NCBI RefSeq assembly: GCF_013408795.1
Contig: NZ_JACCCC010000001.1
Location: 310,001-374,000, forward strand
DNA from: Spinactinospora alkalitolerans
GTDB taxonomy: Bacteria; Actinomycetota; Actinomycetes; Streptosporangiales; Streptosporangiaceae
DNA length: 64,000 nt
Direction: 5' to 3'
The translations under genes and the position numbers were made by a program. This document shows positions 26,074 to 34,073 of the stretch, piece by piece. Under the pieces are notes generated by a model. That model had not been told where the DNA came from, did not search any database, and worked only from the letters and a program-made list of their open reading frames with translations. How positions within the stretch are numbered: position 1 is the stretch's first letter; each line of letters opens with the position of its first letter.

Positions 26074-27015
26074 ATGACCACCACCCCCGCGGTCCCCACA
26101 CCGGCGACGGACAAGCTGGTCCTGGGCTCGGCGCCCGACTCGTGGGGCGTCTGGTTCCCCGACGACGAGCACCAGCTCCCGTGGAACCGGTTCCTCGACG
26201 AACTGGTGGAGGCCGGGTACTCCTGGCTGGAGCTGGGCCCCTACGGCTACCTGCCCACCGACCCCGCGCGGTTGGCCGACGAGGTGGGCCGGCGCGGCCT
26301 GAAGGTCTCCGGCGGCACCGTGTTCGGCGCGCTGCACCGCGCGCACGAGTGGGAGCGGACACTGGCCATCACGCGCAGAGTCGCCGAGCTGACCGCCGCC
26401 GTGGGGGCGCACCACCTGGTGTTCATCCCGCCGCTGTTCCGCGACGAGAAGACCGGCGAGTACCTGGAACCGCCGCGGCTGGACGCCGAGGGCCTGGCCA
26501 CGCTCAACAGCGCGGCCGACGAGCTCGGCAAGATCCTGCTCAACGACTACGACGTCCGGCTCTGCCTGCACCCGCACGCCGACAGCCACGTCCAGACCCA
26601 GCCGGAGATCGAGCGGCTCCTCGACGGCACCGACCCCGACCACGTCTCGCTGTGCCTGGACACCGGGCACGTCGCCTACGGGGGCGGCGACGCCGTCGGC
26701 CTGATCCACCGTTACGCCGAGCGCGTCGACTACGTCCACATCAAGCAGATGGACCCCGACGTGCTCGGGGCCGTCGCCGAGGAGAACCTCTCCTTCGGCG
26801 AGGCGGTCAAGCGCGGCGTGTGCGTCGAGCCGCCCGCGGGCGTGCCCGACCCCGCCTCGGTGATCGACGCGCTGAACGAGGTCGACGCGCGGCTGTTCGT
26901 GGTCGTCGAGCAGGACCTCTACCCGTGCGAGCCCGACGTCCCGCTGCCGATCGCGGTCCGCACCCGCAGGTATCTCAGCGGCTGCGGCCTGGGCGCCCGC
27001 CACCAACAGGGGTGA
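26074..27015 (+). CDS. iolE: Myo-inosose-2 dehydratase (IolE)
   Basis: This 313-residue TIM-barrel protein of the xylose-isomerase-like (AP endonuclease 2) fold matches IolE: SAPDSWGVWFPDD at the N-terminus, LHPHADSHVQT and CLDTGHVAYGG metal-ligand strands, and VDYVHIKQMD. It should dehydrate scyllo-inosose to the diketone used by IolD, needing Mn or Co. It is in order with the other iol genes, 115 bp after iolD. No strong terminator or second promoter is evident in the gap. Confidence 0.87.
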   Translation: MTTTPAVPTPATDKLVLGSAPDSWGVWFPDDEHQLPWNRFLDELVEAGYSWLELGPYGYLPTDPARLADEVGRRGLKVSGGTVFGALHRAHEWERTLAITRRVAELTAAVGAHHLVFIPPLFRDEKTGEYLEPPRLDAEGLATLNSAADELGKILLNDYDVRLCLHPHADSHVQTQPEIERLLDGTDPDHVSLCLDTGHVAYGGGDAVGLIHRYAERVDYVHIKQMDPDVLGAVAEENLSFGEAVKRGVCVEPPAGVPDPASVIDALNEVDARLFVVVEQDLYPCEPDVPLPIAVRTRRYLSGCGLGARHQQG

Positions 27016-27134
27016 GGCGGCCGCCGGCCGCGCCCCGCCACCACGTCCACCCCATGACCCGCCGCATCCCGGAGGGCGGAAAAGACCACGAGGACTCCCA
27101 TTCCCCGCTCTTAGACCGCTGAGAGGCACCACCA

Positions 27135-28127
27135 ATGATCCGCAACCGCAGAATCTCCATCCCGTTCGCGCTCACGGCGAGCGCGGTCCTGGCGCTCACC
27201 GCGTGCAGCTCCGAAGGCGGCCGCCAGGAGCAGGAGGCCGGGGGCGGCGGGGCGGCCGACACCCCGCGCCTGACCATCGCGATGGTCACCCACGCCGCGC
27301 CCGGCGACACTTTCTGGGACCTGGTGCGCAGCGGCGCCGAGGCCGCGGCGGCCAAGGACAACGTCGAGCTGGTCTACTCCTCCGACCCCGAGGCGGGCAA
27401 CCAGGCCAACCTGGTGCAGAACGCCGTCGACCAGGACGTCGACGGCATCGCCGTCACCCTGGCCAAGCCCGACGCGCTGGAGTCGGTGGTCGGCAGGGCC
27501 GCCGATGCCGGCATCCCGGTGGTCGGCCTCAACGCCGGCATCGACCACTGGGAGGACATGGGCCTGCTGGAGTACTTCGGCACCGACGAGCACCTCGCGG
27601 GGACCGCCTTCGGCGAGCGGCTGAACGAGGTCGACGCGCAGAAGGCGCTGTGCGTGATCCATGAGCAGGGCCACGTCGCGCTGGAGACCCGGTGCTCCTC
27701 GCTGGCCGAGGAGTTCGACGGCGAGTCGGAGACGCTCTACGTCGACGGCCAGAACATGCCGGACGTGCGGTCGAGCATCACCTCCAAGCTGCAGGAGGAC
27801 TCCGAGATCGACTACGTCGCCACGCTGGGCGCCCCGTTCGCGATGACCGCGATCGACTCGGTCGCCGAGGCCGGCAGCGAGGCCGCCGTGGCCACCTTCG
27901 ACACCAACGAGGAGCTGGTCGGCGCCATCCAGAGCGGCGACGTCGAGTGGGCCGTCGACCAGCAGCCCTACCTGCAGGGCTACCTGGCCGTGGACGGCCT
28001 GTGGCTGTACAGCACCAACGGCAACGTCTCCGGCGGCGGCACCGAACCCGTGCTGACCGGCCCCAGCTTCGTCGACCAGGACAACATCGACGACGTCGCG
28101 GCCTACGCGGAGAAGGGAACCCGGTGA
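27135..28127 (+). CDS. Sugar/cyclitol ABC transporter substrate-binding lipoprotein
   Basis: This 330-residue protein has a lipoprotein signal peptide with lipobox LTAC (Cys at about 24) and a periplasmic-binding-protein type 1 fold (LTIAMVTHAAPGDTFW, DGIAVTLAKPDAL, DTNEELVGAI). It is the receptor of the transporter encoded by the next two genes and, from operon context, most likely binds myo-inositol. GAGG lies upstream of the ATG. It is 119 bp downstream of iolE and 7 bp before the permease. Confidence 0.88.
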   Translation: MIRNRRISIPFALTASAVLALTACSSEGGRQEQEAGGGGAADTPRLTIAMVTHAAPGDTFWDLVRSGAEAAAAKDNVELVYSSDPEAGNQANLVQNAVDQDVDGIAVTLAKPDALESVVGRAADAGIPVVGLNAGIDHWEDMGLLEYFGTDEHLAGTAFGERLNEVDAQKALCVIHEQGHVALETRCSSLAEEFDGESETLYVDGQNMPDVRSSITSKLQEDSEIDYVATLGAPFAMTAIDSVAEAGSEAAVATFDTNEELVGAIQSGDVEWAVDQQPYLQGYLAVDGLWLYSTNGNVSGGGTEPVLTGPSFVDQDNIDDVAAYAEKGTR

Positions 28128-28134
28128 GTCCGTC

Positions 28135-29202
28135 ATGACCCGGACACTGACCGCGCCGGAGGCCGCCCCGGGCGACGGCCCCGGGCAGCCGCCCACCCAG
28201 GTCGCCCGGCGCTCGCTCCTGCGGCTGTTCCTCGCCCGGCCGGAGGTCGGCTCGCTGCTGGGCGCCGTCGCCGTGTTCATCGTGTTCTACGCGGTGGCCG
28301 AGCCGTTCCGGCAGGCGGCCTCGTTCTCCACGGTGCTGTACGCGAGCTCGACGATCGGCATCATGGCGGTGGCCGTCGCCCTGCTGATGATCGGCGGCGA
28401 GTTCGACCTGTCCGCCGGCGTCGCGGTGATCACCTCGGCGCTCACCGCGGCCATGTTCGCCTTCCAGTTGTCGCTGAACGTCTGGGTCGGCGTCGGCATG
28501 GCGCTGCTGTTCTCGCTGTCGGTGGGATTCGCCAACGGCTGGCTGCTGATCCGCACCAGGATCCCCAGCTTCCTGGTGACGCTGTCCACGTTCCTGATGC
28601 TGCAGGGCCTCAACGTCGCCATGACCAAGCTGATCACCGGGGGCGTGGCGACCGACAGCATCTCCGACATGGACGGGTTCGCCTCGGCGCGGCTGGTCTT
28701 CGCCTCAAGCTTCCAGGTCGGCGGCTTCACCGTGCGGGTCACCGTGCTGTGGTGGCTGCTGTTCGTCGCCGTCGCGACCTGGGTGCTGCTGCGCACCAGG
28801 ATCGGCAACTGGATCTACGCCGTCGGCGGCAGCGCCGACAGCGCCCGCGCGGTCGGCGTCCCGGTGCACAAGGTCAAGATCGGCCTGTTCATGACCGTGG
28901 GCTTCGCGGCCTGGTTCAGCGGGATGCACCTGCTGTTCGCGTTCAACACCGTGCAGTCCGGCGAGGGCGTCGGCAACGAGCTGCTCTACATCATGGCGGC
29001 GGTCATCGGCGGCTGCCTGCTCACCGGCGGCTACGGCACCGCCGTCGGCGCGGCCATCGGCGCGTTCATCTACGGCATGACCAAGCAGGGCATCGTCTAC
29101 GCGGGCTGGGACAACAACTGGCTGATGTTCTTCGTCGGGGCGATGCTGCTGCTGGCCACCCTGATCAACGCGTGGGTCCGGCGCCAGACCAGTAGGAGGT
29201 GA
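28135..29202 (+). CDS. ABC transporter permease (ribose/inositol type)
   Basis: This 355-residue membrane protein of the BPD_transp_2 family has about eight to ten hydrophobic segments. It contains the family loop IGGEFDLSAG after the second segment and a characteristic NWIYAVGGSADSARAVGVPV segment that contacts the ATPase. It probably forms a homodimeric channel with the downstream ATPase. Its last codons, AGG AGG TGA, double as the Shine-Dalgarno sequence of the ATPase gene. Confidence 0.88.
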   Translation: MTRTLTAPEAAPGDGPGQPPTQVARRSLLRLFLARPEVGSLLGAVAVFIVFYAVAEPFRQAASFSTVLYASSTIGIMAVAVALLMIGGEFDLSAGVAVITSALTAAMFAFQLSLNVWVGVGMALLFSLSVGFANGWLLIRTRIPSFLVTLSTFLMLQGLNVAMTKLITGGVATDSISDMDGFASARLVFASSFQVGGFTVRVTVLWWLLFVAVATWVLLRTRIGNWIYAVGGSADSARAVGVPVHKVKIGLFMTVGFAAWFSGMHLLFAFNTVQSGEGVGNELLYIMAAVIGGCLLTGGYGTAVGAAIGAFIYGMTKQGIVYAGWDNNWLMFFVGAMLLLATLINAWVRRQTSRR

Positions 29203-29207
29203 GGGCG

Positions 29208-30074
29208 ATGACGGAGACGACCACGGCGGCACCCGAGAACGGGGACGCCCCGGCCCGGCCGATCATCCGGCTGGACGGCGTCGGCAAGAACTTCGGCAAC
29301 ATCACGGCGCTGGCGGGGGTGACCCTGTCGGTCAGCGCCGGACAGGTCACCTGCATCCTCGGCGACAACGGCGCGGGCAAGTCCACGCTGATCAAGATCG
29401 TCGCCGGCCTGTACGCCCACGACACGGGGGCCTACGTCGTCGACGGCGCGGAGGTGCGGTTGTCCTCCCCGCGCGAGGCCCTCGACCTCGGGATCGCCAC
29501 CGTCTACCAGGACCTGGCGATGGTGCCGCTGATGCCGGTGTGGCGCAACTTCTTCCTCGGTTCGGAGCTGCGCACCGGGCCGCGGCCGTTCCGGCGGCTC
29601 GACGTGCGCAGGATGCGCGCGATCACCGACGAGGAGCTGAAGAAGATGGGCATCGACCTGCCCGACATCGAGCAGCCCGTCGGCAACCTCTCCGGCGGCC
29701 AGCGGCAGGTCGTCGCGATCGCGCGGGCGGTCTACTTCGGCGCGCGCGTGCTGATCCTGGACGAGCCGACCGCCGCGCTCGGCGTCAAGCAGTCCGGGGT
29801 GGTGCTCAAGTACATCGCCGCGGCGCGCGGCGCCGGCCTCGGCGTCGTCTTCATCACCCACAACCCGCACCACGCGTTCATGGTCGGCGACCACTTCGCG
29901 GTGCTCAAGCTGGGCCGGGTGGAGCTCGACGCCCCCCGTGCCGAGCTCGACCTGGAGGACCTCACCCACCACATGTCCGGCGGCGCCGAACTCGACACCC
30001 TGAAGCACGAGCTCGAACGGACGGAGTCCCCGCAGGTGGCCCCGCTGCACGCCCCCGCGCCCAGGGAGTCCTAG
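29208..30074 (+). CDS. ABC transporter ATP-binding protein (inositol uptake)
   Basis: This ~288-residue single-domain ATPase has Walker A GDNGAGKST (about residue 53), Q-loop YQDLAM, signature NLSGGQRQ, Walker B VLILDEPTAAL and the H-loop ITHN. Most ribose-type transporters have a fused tandem ATPase; this one is a single domain, as in many actinobacterial inositol clusters, and would act as a homodimer. The ATG at 29208 follows GGAGG by 9 nt, which is better than the GTG at 29199. It is the last intact gene of the iol operon. Confidence 0.88.
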   Translation: MTETTTAAPENGDAPARPIIRLDGVGKNFGNITALAGVTLSVSAGQVTCILGDNGAGKSTLIKIVAGLYAHDTGAYVVDGAEVRLSSPREALDLGIATVYQDLAMVPLMPVWRNFFLGSELRTGPRPFRRLDVRRMRAITDEELKKMGIDLPDIEQPVGNLSGGQRQVVAIARAVYFGARVLILDEPTAALGVKQSGVVLKYIAAARGAGLGVVFITHNPHHAFMVGDHFAVLKLGRVELDAPRAELDLEDLTHHMSGGAELDTLKHELERTESPQVAPLHAPAPRES

Positions 30075-30111
30075 GAGGGACGGACACGATGACCGGGAGG
30101 ATCACGGCACG

Positions 30112-30204
30112 ATGACCGCGGGGATCGGCGCCGTCGGGACCGGCGGCACCGGGCGCGACACTGAACCGAACCCCGTTCTAGTCGTGGTGGATCCGAGTCT
30201 GTAG
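30112..30204 (+). pseudogene. 5' stump of a second iolG-like dehydrogenase
   Basis: An ATG at 30112 opens a 30-codon frame beginning MTAGIGAVGTGGTGRD, which matches the usual N-terminus of inositol 2-dehydrogenases (IGVIGTGxIGRDH) up to the Rossmann turn. It then diverges and stops at 30204. In related clusters a full iolG often follows the transporter ATPase. The body of the gene seems to have been deleted, with the junction near 30160 and the next gene's promoter placed over the end. A shorter 8-codon frame at 30089 is not considered a gene. Confidence 0.5.
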
Positions 30205-30207
30205 AGT
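30202..30207 (+). promoter_or_regulatory. -10 element of leaderless SDR transcript
   Basis: TAGAGT lies exactly 7 nt before the ATG at 30215. It sits just after the iolG stump and separates the SDR/crotonase pair from the iol operon. Confidence 0.55.
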
Positions 30208-30214
30208 GCCGCTC

Positions 30215-30988
30215 ATGGAGCTGAATGGAGTAGCCGCCCTCGTTTCCGGCGGCGCGAGCGGACTGGGTGAGGCCACGGTCAAAGAGCTGGCTTCGGCCGG
30301 TGCGACCGTCGTCATCGCCGACCTCAACGCCGAACGCGGCGAGGCGCTGGCCAAGGAGGTCGGCGGCGTCTTCGTGTCCACCGACGTCTCCGACGAGAAC
30401 CAGGTCGAGGCAGCCGTCCAGGCAGCCGTCGACACCGGCAGACCGCTGCGCGTCGCGGTGTCGTGCGCCGGCATCGGCTGGGCCACCCGCACGGTCAACC
30501 GCGACGGCGCACCGCACGACCTGGCCTCCTACAAGAAGGTCATCGACGTCAACCTGATCGGCACGTTCAACGTGGTGCGCCTGGCCGCCGCCGCGATGGC
30601 CAAGACCGAGCCGGTCAACGCCGACGGCGAGCGCGGCGCGATCGTCAACACCGCGTCCCTGGCCGGGATCGAGGGGCAGATCGGTCAGATCGCCTACTCC
30701 TCGTCCAAGGGCGGGATCATCGGCATGACGGTCCCGGCGGCGCGCGACCTCGCGGCCATCGGCGTCCGGGTCAACACCATCGCCCCCGGCATCCTGGACA
30801 CCCCCATCTACGGGCAGGGCCCGGACTCCGAGGCGTTCAAGGAGCGCCTGGCCGCGCCGGTGCCGTTCCCCAAGCGCCTGGGCACCGCGGGGGAGTTCGG
30901 GAGGCTGGTCCGCGCGCTGGTGGAGATCAGCTACGTCAACGCCGAGGTCGTCCGCATCGACGGCGGCCTGCGCATGCAGCCGAAGTAG
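30215..30988 (+). CDS. SDR-family 3-hydroxyacyl-CoA dehydrogenase-like oxidoreductase
   Basis: This 257-residue short-chain dehydrogenase shows the cofactor motif SGGASGLG at 11-18, an aspartate in VVIADLN favouring NAD, catalytic Ser in NTASLAG, and Y-x3-K in AYSSSKGG. The long insert and DTPIYGQGP resemble the type 2 3-hydroxyacyl-CoA dehydrogenase (HSD10) group. It is followed 12 bp later by a crotonase, so the pair probably acts in fatty or branched acyl-CoA degradation. The ATG at 30215 has a leaderless -10, so an upstream in-frame GTG (30206) is rejected. Confidence 0.85.
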   Translation: MELNGVAALVSGGASGLGEATVKELASAGATVVIADLNAERGEALAKEVGGVFVSTDVSDENQVEAAVQAAVDTGRPLRVAVSCAGIGWATRTVNRDGAPHDLASYKKVIDVNLIGTFNVVRLAAAAMAKTEPVNADGERGAIVNTASLAGIEGQIGQIAYSSSKGGIIGMTVPAARDLAAIGVRVNTIAPGILDTPIYGQGPDSEAFKERLAAPVPFPKRLGTAGEFGRLVRALVEISYVNAEVVRIDGGLRMQPK

Positions 30989-31000
30989 GGGGCTTTTTCC

Positions 31001-31765
31001 GTGTCCGATGAGGTGCTCTACACGACCGAGGACGGCGTCGCCGTCATCACGATCAACCGGCCCCAGGCCAAGAACGCGGTCAACGCCGCCGTGGCCAAGG
31101 GAGTCGCCGAGGCGCTGGACGACCTGGACTCCCGCGCGGACCTGACGGTCGGCGTCATCACCGGCGCGGGCGGCACGTTCTGCGCGGGGATGGACCTCAA
31201 GGCGTTCATGAAGGGCGAGGTGCCGCACATCGAGGGCCGCGGGTTCGCGGGCTTCGTGGAACGCCCGCCGCGCAAGCCGCTGATCGCGGCCGTCGAGGGC
31301 TACGCCCTGGCTGGCGGGTTCGAGGTGGTGCTCGCCAGCGACCTGGTGGTGGCGGCCGAGGACGCCAGGTTCGGCATCCCCGAGGCCAAGCGCGGCCTGG
31401 TGGCAGGCGCCGGGGGCCTGCTGCGGCTGCAGCACCGCATCCCGCGCAACATCGCCCTGGAGCTCGCCCTGACCGGCGACTTCGTCGAGGCCGCCCGGAT
31501 GGCCGAGCTCGGCCTGGTCAACCAGGTCGCGCCGAGCGGTGGCGCGCTGGAGGCCGCGAAGACGCTCGCGGCGCGGATCGCGGCGAACGCCCCGCTGGCC
31601 GTCGCGGCGTCCAAGCGGGTGATGGCCGAGGCCGACGACTGGTCCGGCGCCGAGCAGTGGGACCGGCAGAACGAGATCATCGGCCCGATCTTCACCAGCC
31701 ACGACGCGATGGAGGGGGCGGCTGCCTTCGCCGAGAAGCGCAAGCCGAACTGGAAGGGCGAGTAG
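31001..31765 (+). CDS. Enoyl-CoA hydratase/isomerase (crotonase family)
   Basis: This 254-residue crotonase-fold protein contains the oxyanion-hole segments GTFCAGMDLKAF (about 63-74) and AAVEGYALAGGFEVVLASD (about 92-110), and a catalytic-type glutamate in FGIPEAKRGL. It should hydrate enoyl-CoA or act on a related acyl-CoA. AGGGGG precedes the GTG start by about 8 nt. It forms a two-gene operon with the upstream SDR enzyme and is followed by a repeat D copy and a strong terminator. Confidence 0.88.
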   Translation: MSDEVLYTTEDGVAVITINRPQAKNAVNAAVAKGVAEALDDLDSRADLTVGVITGAGGTFCAGMDLKAFMKGEVPHIEGRGFAGFVERPPRKPLIAAVEGYALAGGFEVVLASDLVVAAEDARFGIPEAKRGLVAGAGGLLRLQHRIPRNIALELALTGDFVEAARMAELGLVNQVAPSGGALEAAKTLAARIAANAPLAVAASKRVMAEADDWSGAEQWDRQNEIIGPIFTSHDAMEGAAAFAEKRKPNWKGE

Positions 31766-31793
31766 AGGGTTCCAGGGCGCGGTTCAGGAGGAG

Positions 31794-31890
31794 GTCGGCT
31801 GCCGCAGTGCGCGCAGCGCCGGCGGCACAGTGCGTCCGAATCATGAAAGCCCCACTTCGCCCCGCGAACGCAGCAGTCAGAACCCGATAG
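31794..31890 (+). repeat. Dispersed repeat family D, copy 2
   Basis: This ~97-bp copy starts 29 bp after the crotonase stop. It has the same blocks as copy 1 (GCCGCAGTGCGCG, AGCGCCGGCGGCACAG, CGCCCCGCGAAC, CCCGATAG). TGCCGC and GCGGCA within it can pair around the GCGC-rich centre. Confidence 0.75.
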
Positions 31891-31917
31891 CCCTCCGGGC
31901 TTCCGACGTACCGGACG

Positions 31918-31949
31918 ACGCGGTGCCGCGCGATCGCGCGGCACCGCGT
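31918..31949. terminator. Perfect 32-bp palindrome, terminator of SDR/crotonase operon
   Basis: Arms 31918-31933 and 31934-31949 are fully complementary and can form a very stable hairpin followed by TT. It lies between repeat D copy 2 and the AlaX promoter. Confidence 0.6.
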
Positions 31950-32008
31950 TCTGCTGCGTGGGGGCGTGTGAAGGCGAGCCGGGACGAGGAGAAGGGTGTG
32001 ACGCCGGT

Positions 32009-32014
32009 TACGCT
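32009..32014 (+). promoter_or_regulatory. -10-like TACGCT before the AlaX gene
   Basis: TACGCT is embedded in GGTTACGCTGACGG, 75 nt upstream of the ATG. The same context (GTTACGCTGACG) recurs at the promoter-like site 45216-45227 before the NarL-type kinase. Confidence 0.35.
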
Positions 32015-32088
32015 GACGGCATCGCCTGCATCGTCCGCGACGGACGCCTTCCGTCCGACGCCCGCGAACCAAGGAGTGCTGATCAGCC

Positions 32089-32859
32089 ATGGCAGTTCCC
32101 GGTAACAAGACTCCAGCGGGTGCGCCCGAGGACGTCGCCCGGACCGAGCTGTTCGCCGTCGACGCCTACCTCAGGTCCTTCGACAGCACCGTGCTGGAGG
32201 TCGACCGGGAGGGCGGCCGCGTCGCGCTGGCCAGGACGGCGTTCTACCCGCAGGGCGGCGGCCAGCCCTACGACCTCGGAGAACTCCGCTGGGACGGCGG
32301 GAGCGCCCAGGTCACCAGGGTCAAGCGGGAGGCCGGGCGCATCTGGCACTGGCTCGACACCGCGGAGATGCCTTCCGAGGGGACCGAGCTGTTCGGGGAG
32401 ATCGACTGGGACCGGCGCCACCTGCTCATGCGCACCCACACCGCCCTGCACATCCTGTCCGGGGTGATCTGGTCGGAGTACAGGATCCCGGTCAGCGGCG
32501 GGAACATGGACCCGGGGAAGGGGCGCCTGGACTTCCCGTTCGACAGCATCTCCACCGACATCGGCCGGCGGATCGAGCGGCGGATCAACGAGGAGATCGA
32601 GCGGGCGCGGGAGGTCGTCGTGGACTTCGTCGAGCGCAGCGAGTCCGACCTCGACCCCGCGCTGATCCGCACCTCGGCGAACCTGATCCCCAAGGAGATC
32701 GACCCGCTGCGGGTGATCGACATCGTCGGCCTGGACAAGCAGGCCGACGGCGGCACGCACGTCGCCAGCACCGCCGACGTCGGCCGGGTCGCGGTCACCG
32801 GCACCGAGTCGAAGGGCAAGGGCAACAAGCGCGTCCGCCTGGAGGTCCTGCCGGGGTGA
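32089..32859 (+). CDS. Alanyl-tRNA editing protein AlaX-like
   Basis: This 256-residue stand-alone editing protein should hydrolyse mischarged Ser- or Gly-tRNA-Ala. An N-terminal small barrel (AFYPQGGGQPYD near 52-63) precedes the editing core, with zinc-binding HTALH near 116-120. The second zinc motif, usually CGGTH, reads DGGTH (ADGGTHVAST), replacing Cys with Asp, a variant I associate with part of the AlaX family. The ATG has AAGGAG 12 nt away, slightly long. It has no operon partners and is not next to alaS or a threonyl gene. Confidence 0.85.
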   Translation: MAVPGNKTPAGAPEDVARTELFAVDAYLRSFDSTVLEVDREGGRVALARTAFYPQGGGQPYDLGELRWDGGSAQVTRVKREAGRIWHWLDTAEMPSEGTELFGEIDWDRRHLLMRTHTALHILSGVIWSEYRIPVSGGNMDPGKGRLDFPFDSISTDIGRRIERRINEEIERAREVVVDFVERSESDLDPALIRTSANLIPKEIDPLRVIDIVGLDKQADGGTHVASTADVGRVAVTGTESKGKGNKRVRLEVLPG

Positions 32860-32876
32860 CCGGGGAGGCGGGCGCG

Positions 32877-33132
32877 TCAGGACACGGCGGGGACGAACGT
32901 GTCGGCGGTGTCGCGGCTCTCGGCCTGCCTCTGCTGCACGACGGGCCTGACGCGCGCCTCGTAGCGTCCGAGTGCGGCGGGGACGCCGCCGTCACCGCGG
33001 AGTTCGTCGGCCAGCGCGTGCGCACCGGCCAGCGCCATCCACCACGCCAGGGCCAGACCGCGATACCCGCACCGCAGATGAGGGCTCTCACCGTCGTTCC
33101 TCCGCCTCGGGTCGGGTACGAGCCTGCCCCCT
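32877..33132 (-). pseudogene. 3' fragment of an FAD-dependent monooxygenase
   Basis: The minus-strand frame ending at 32877 reads SPHLRCGYRGLALAWWMALA, then GAHALADELRGDG and AALGRYEARVRPVVQQRQ. This matches the C-terminal part of class A flavoprotein monooxygenases (PF01494), in which SPHLGQGANLAL is followed by a helix and AL-x2-YE-x2-R. The upstream ~300 residues with the GxGxxG motif are missing. The fragment stops where repeat C copy 3 begins, so the repeat marks the break. No start codon or function is expected. Confidence 0.55.
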
Positions 33133-33297
33133 GGATCGCCGATGGGGGTTAAGGCCGTGGTCGCAGTCCTCCATTCACCGCCGGTGACGTGGCGGGCCGC
33201 CGTCAGCGCTGGCGCGCTGACAACAGCCTCATCAGGCCCGCAGGGATCAGGCAGGGCCTGGAGACAATCCCGGCCCTCTCCCGTCAACCTAGGCGGG
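33133..33297 (+). repeat. Dispersed repeat family C, copy 3
   Basis: This ~165-bp copy has both halves: GTGGTCGCAGTCCTCC, CCGCCGTCAGCGC, GCGCTGACAACAGCC, CAGGCAGGGCCTGGAGACA and terminal CCCGTCAAC. Its left end GGATCGCCGATGGGGG resembles the inverted terminus of copy 4. It abuts the truncated monooxygenase gene. The gap 33298-33351 shows no gene. Confidence 0.75.
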
Positions 33298-33351
33298 AGG
33301 AGGACGCCCCCCGCCAACTGTTTTCAGAGCTCGCCGCGCTCCTTCCGCGCC

Positions 33352-33407
33352 GATCTTGACCTTGTGAGGGTTATTGCAGCGCTTTTAGGCCGGATAAGGC
33401 CGAGATC
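33352..33407. repeat. Dispersed repeat family A, copy 2 (hairpin)
   Basis: This copy shares TTGACCTTGTG, GGTTATTGCAGCG and TTTTAG with 12122-12168. Arms GATCTTGACCTT and AAGGCCGAGATC pair with a few mismatches. It lies downstream of the minus-strand CMD gene, the same relative position as copy 1 to argS, supporting a terminator role. Confidence 0.6.
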
Positions 33408-33477
33408 GACGAGAGGACCACCGCAGAACGGACACTTGTCCGGCCTGTGCGCGGCCGCCACCGGATCGGCCGTTGTC

Positions 33478-34047
33478 CTACTCCTCCGGGGCGGGGACGC
33501 GCAGGACGCGCAGCAAAGTGGCGAGGAGGTCGTAGTAGCCGATCAGGGTGACCAGTTCGACGACGCCCGGTTCGCCGAAGTGGCGGTCGGCCCGCGTGTA
33601 CAGGGCGTCGTCGGCGTCCTGGTCGCGCAGCAGGGCCCGGGTGAAGTCGAGGGCGGCGTTGTCGGCTTCGTCGAAGGAGTCCGGGGTCGCCTGGGAGCCC
33701 AGCGCCAGGATCTCCTCGTCGGCCAGGCCCGCCGTGGCGGCCACCCTGCGGTGCGCCGACCATTCGAACGCGCTTCCCCTGGCCGCGGCCACGGTGAGGA
33801 TGACGATCTCGCGCACCCGCGGTGACAGCGACGTCCGGCTCCCCACGGCCGCGCTCAGCCGCTGCAGCGCCGCGCCCACACCGGGCGCGGCGAGCATCGC
33901 GTTGAACGGGCCGTGCAGCCGCCCCTCGTCGTCGGTCAGCGGGAACGGGGGCTCCGGGCCGTACTTGGCCAGCACCCCGTCATAGATCGCGCGCTGCTCC
34001 CCGCTGAGCTCGCCGGGGGAGTACCAAGGAAGCCGTCCGTGCCGCAT
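33478..34047 (-). CDS. Carboxymuconolactone decarboxylase-family protein
   Basis: This 189-residue all-helical CMD/AhpD-fold protein has the family core LSPRVREIVILTVAAARGSAFEWSAH, with the ExxxH (EWSAH) pair near residues 94-98. The CxxC of AhpD peroxidase partners is absent, so it is a CMD-like protein rather than an alkylhydroperoxidase. The family often converts lactones or acts in ring-cleavage pathways. The N-terminal WYSPGELSGEQRAIYD is typical of actinobacterial members. It is the 3' neighbour of the aminotransferase on the same strand (26-bp gap), so it may be read through from it. Confidence 0.8.
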   Translation of the reverse strand: MRHGRLPWYSPGELSGEQRAIYDGVLAKYGPEPPFPLTDDEGRLHGPFNAMLAAPGVGAALQRLSAAVGSRTSLSPRVREIVILTVAAARGSAFEWSAHRRVAATAGLADEEILALGSQATPDSFDEADNAALDFTRALLRDQDADDALYTRADRHFGEPGVVELVTLIGYYDLLATLLRVLRVPAPEE

Positions 34048-34073
34048 CCCCCATTTCTACCCCGGGACCGCCG

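Noticed and set aside
30089-30115. Eight-codon frame after the inositol ATPase
   Set aside because: It is too short and has no recognisable leader-peptide features; the overlapping iolG-like stump at 30112 explains the region better.
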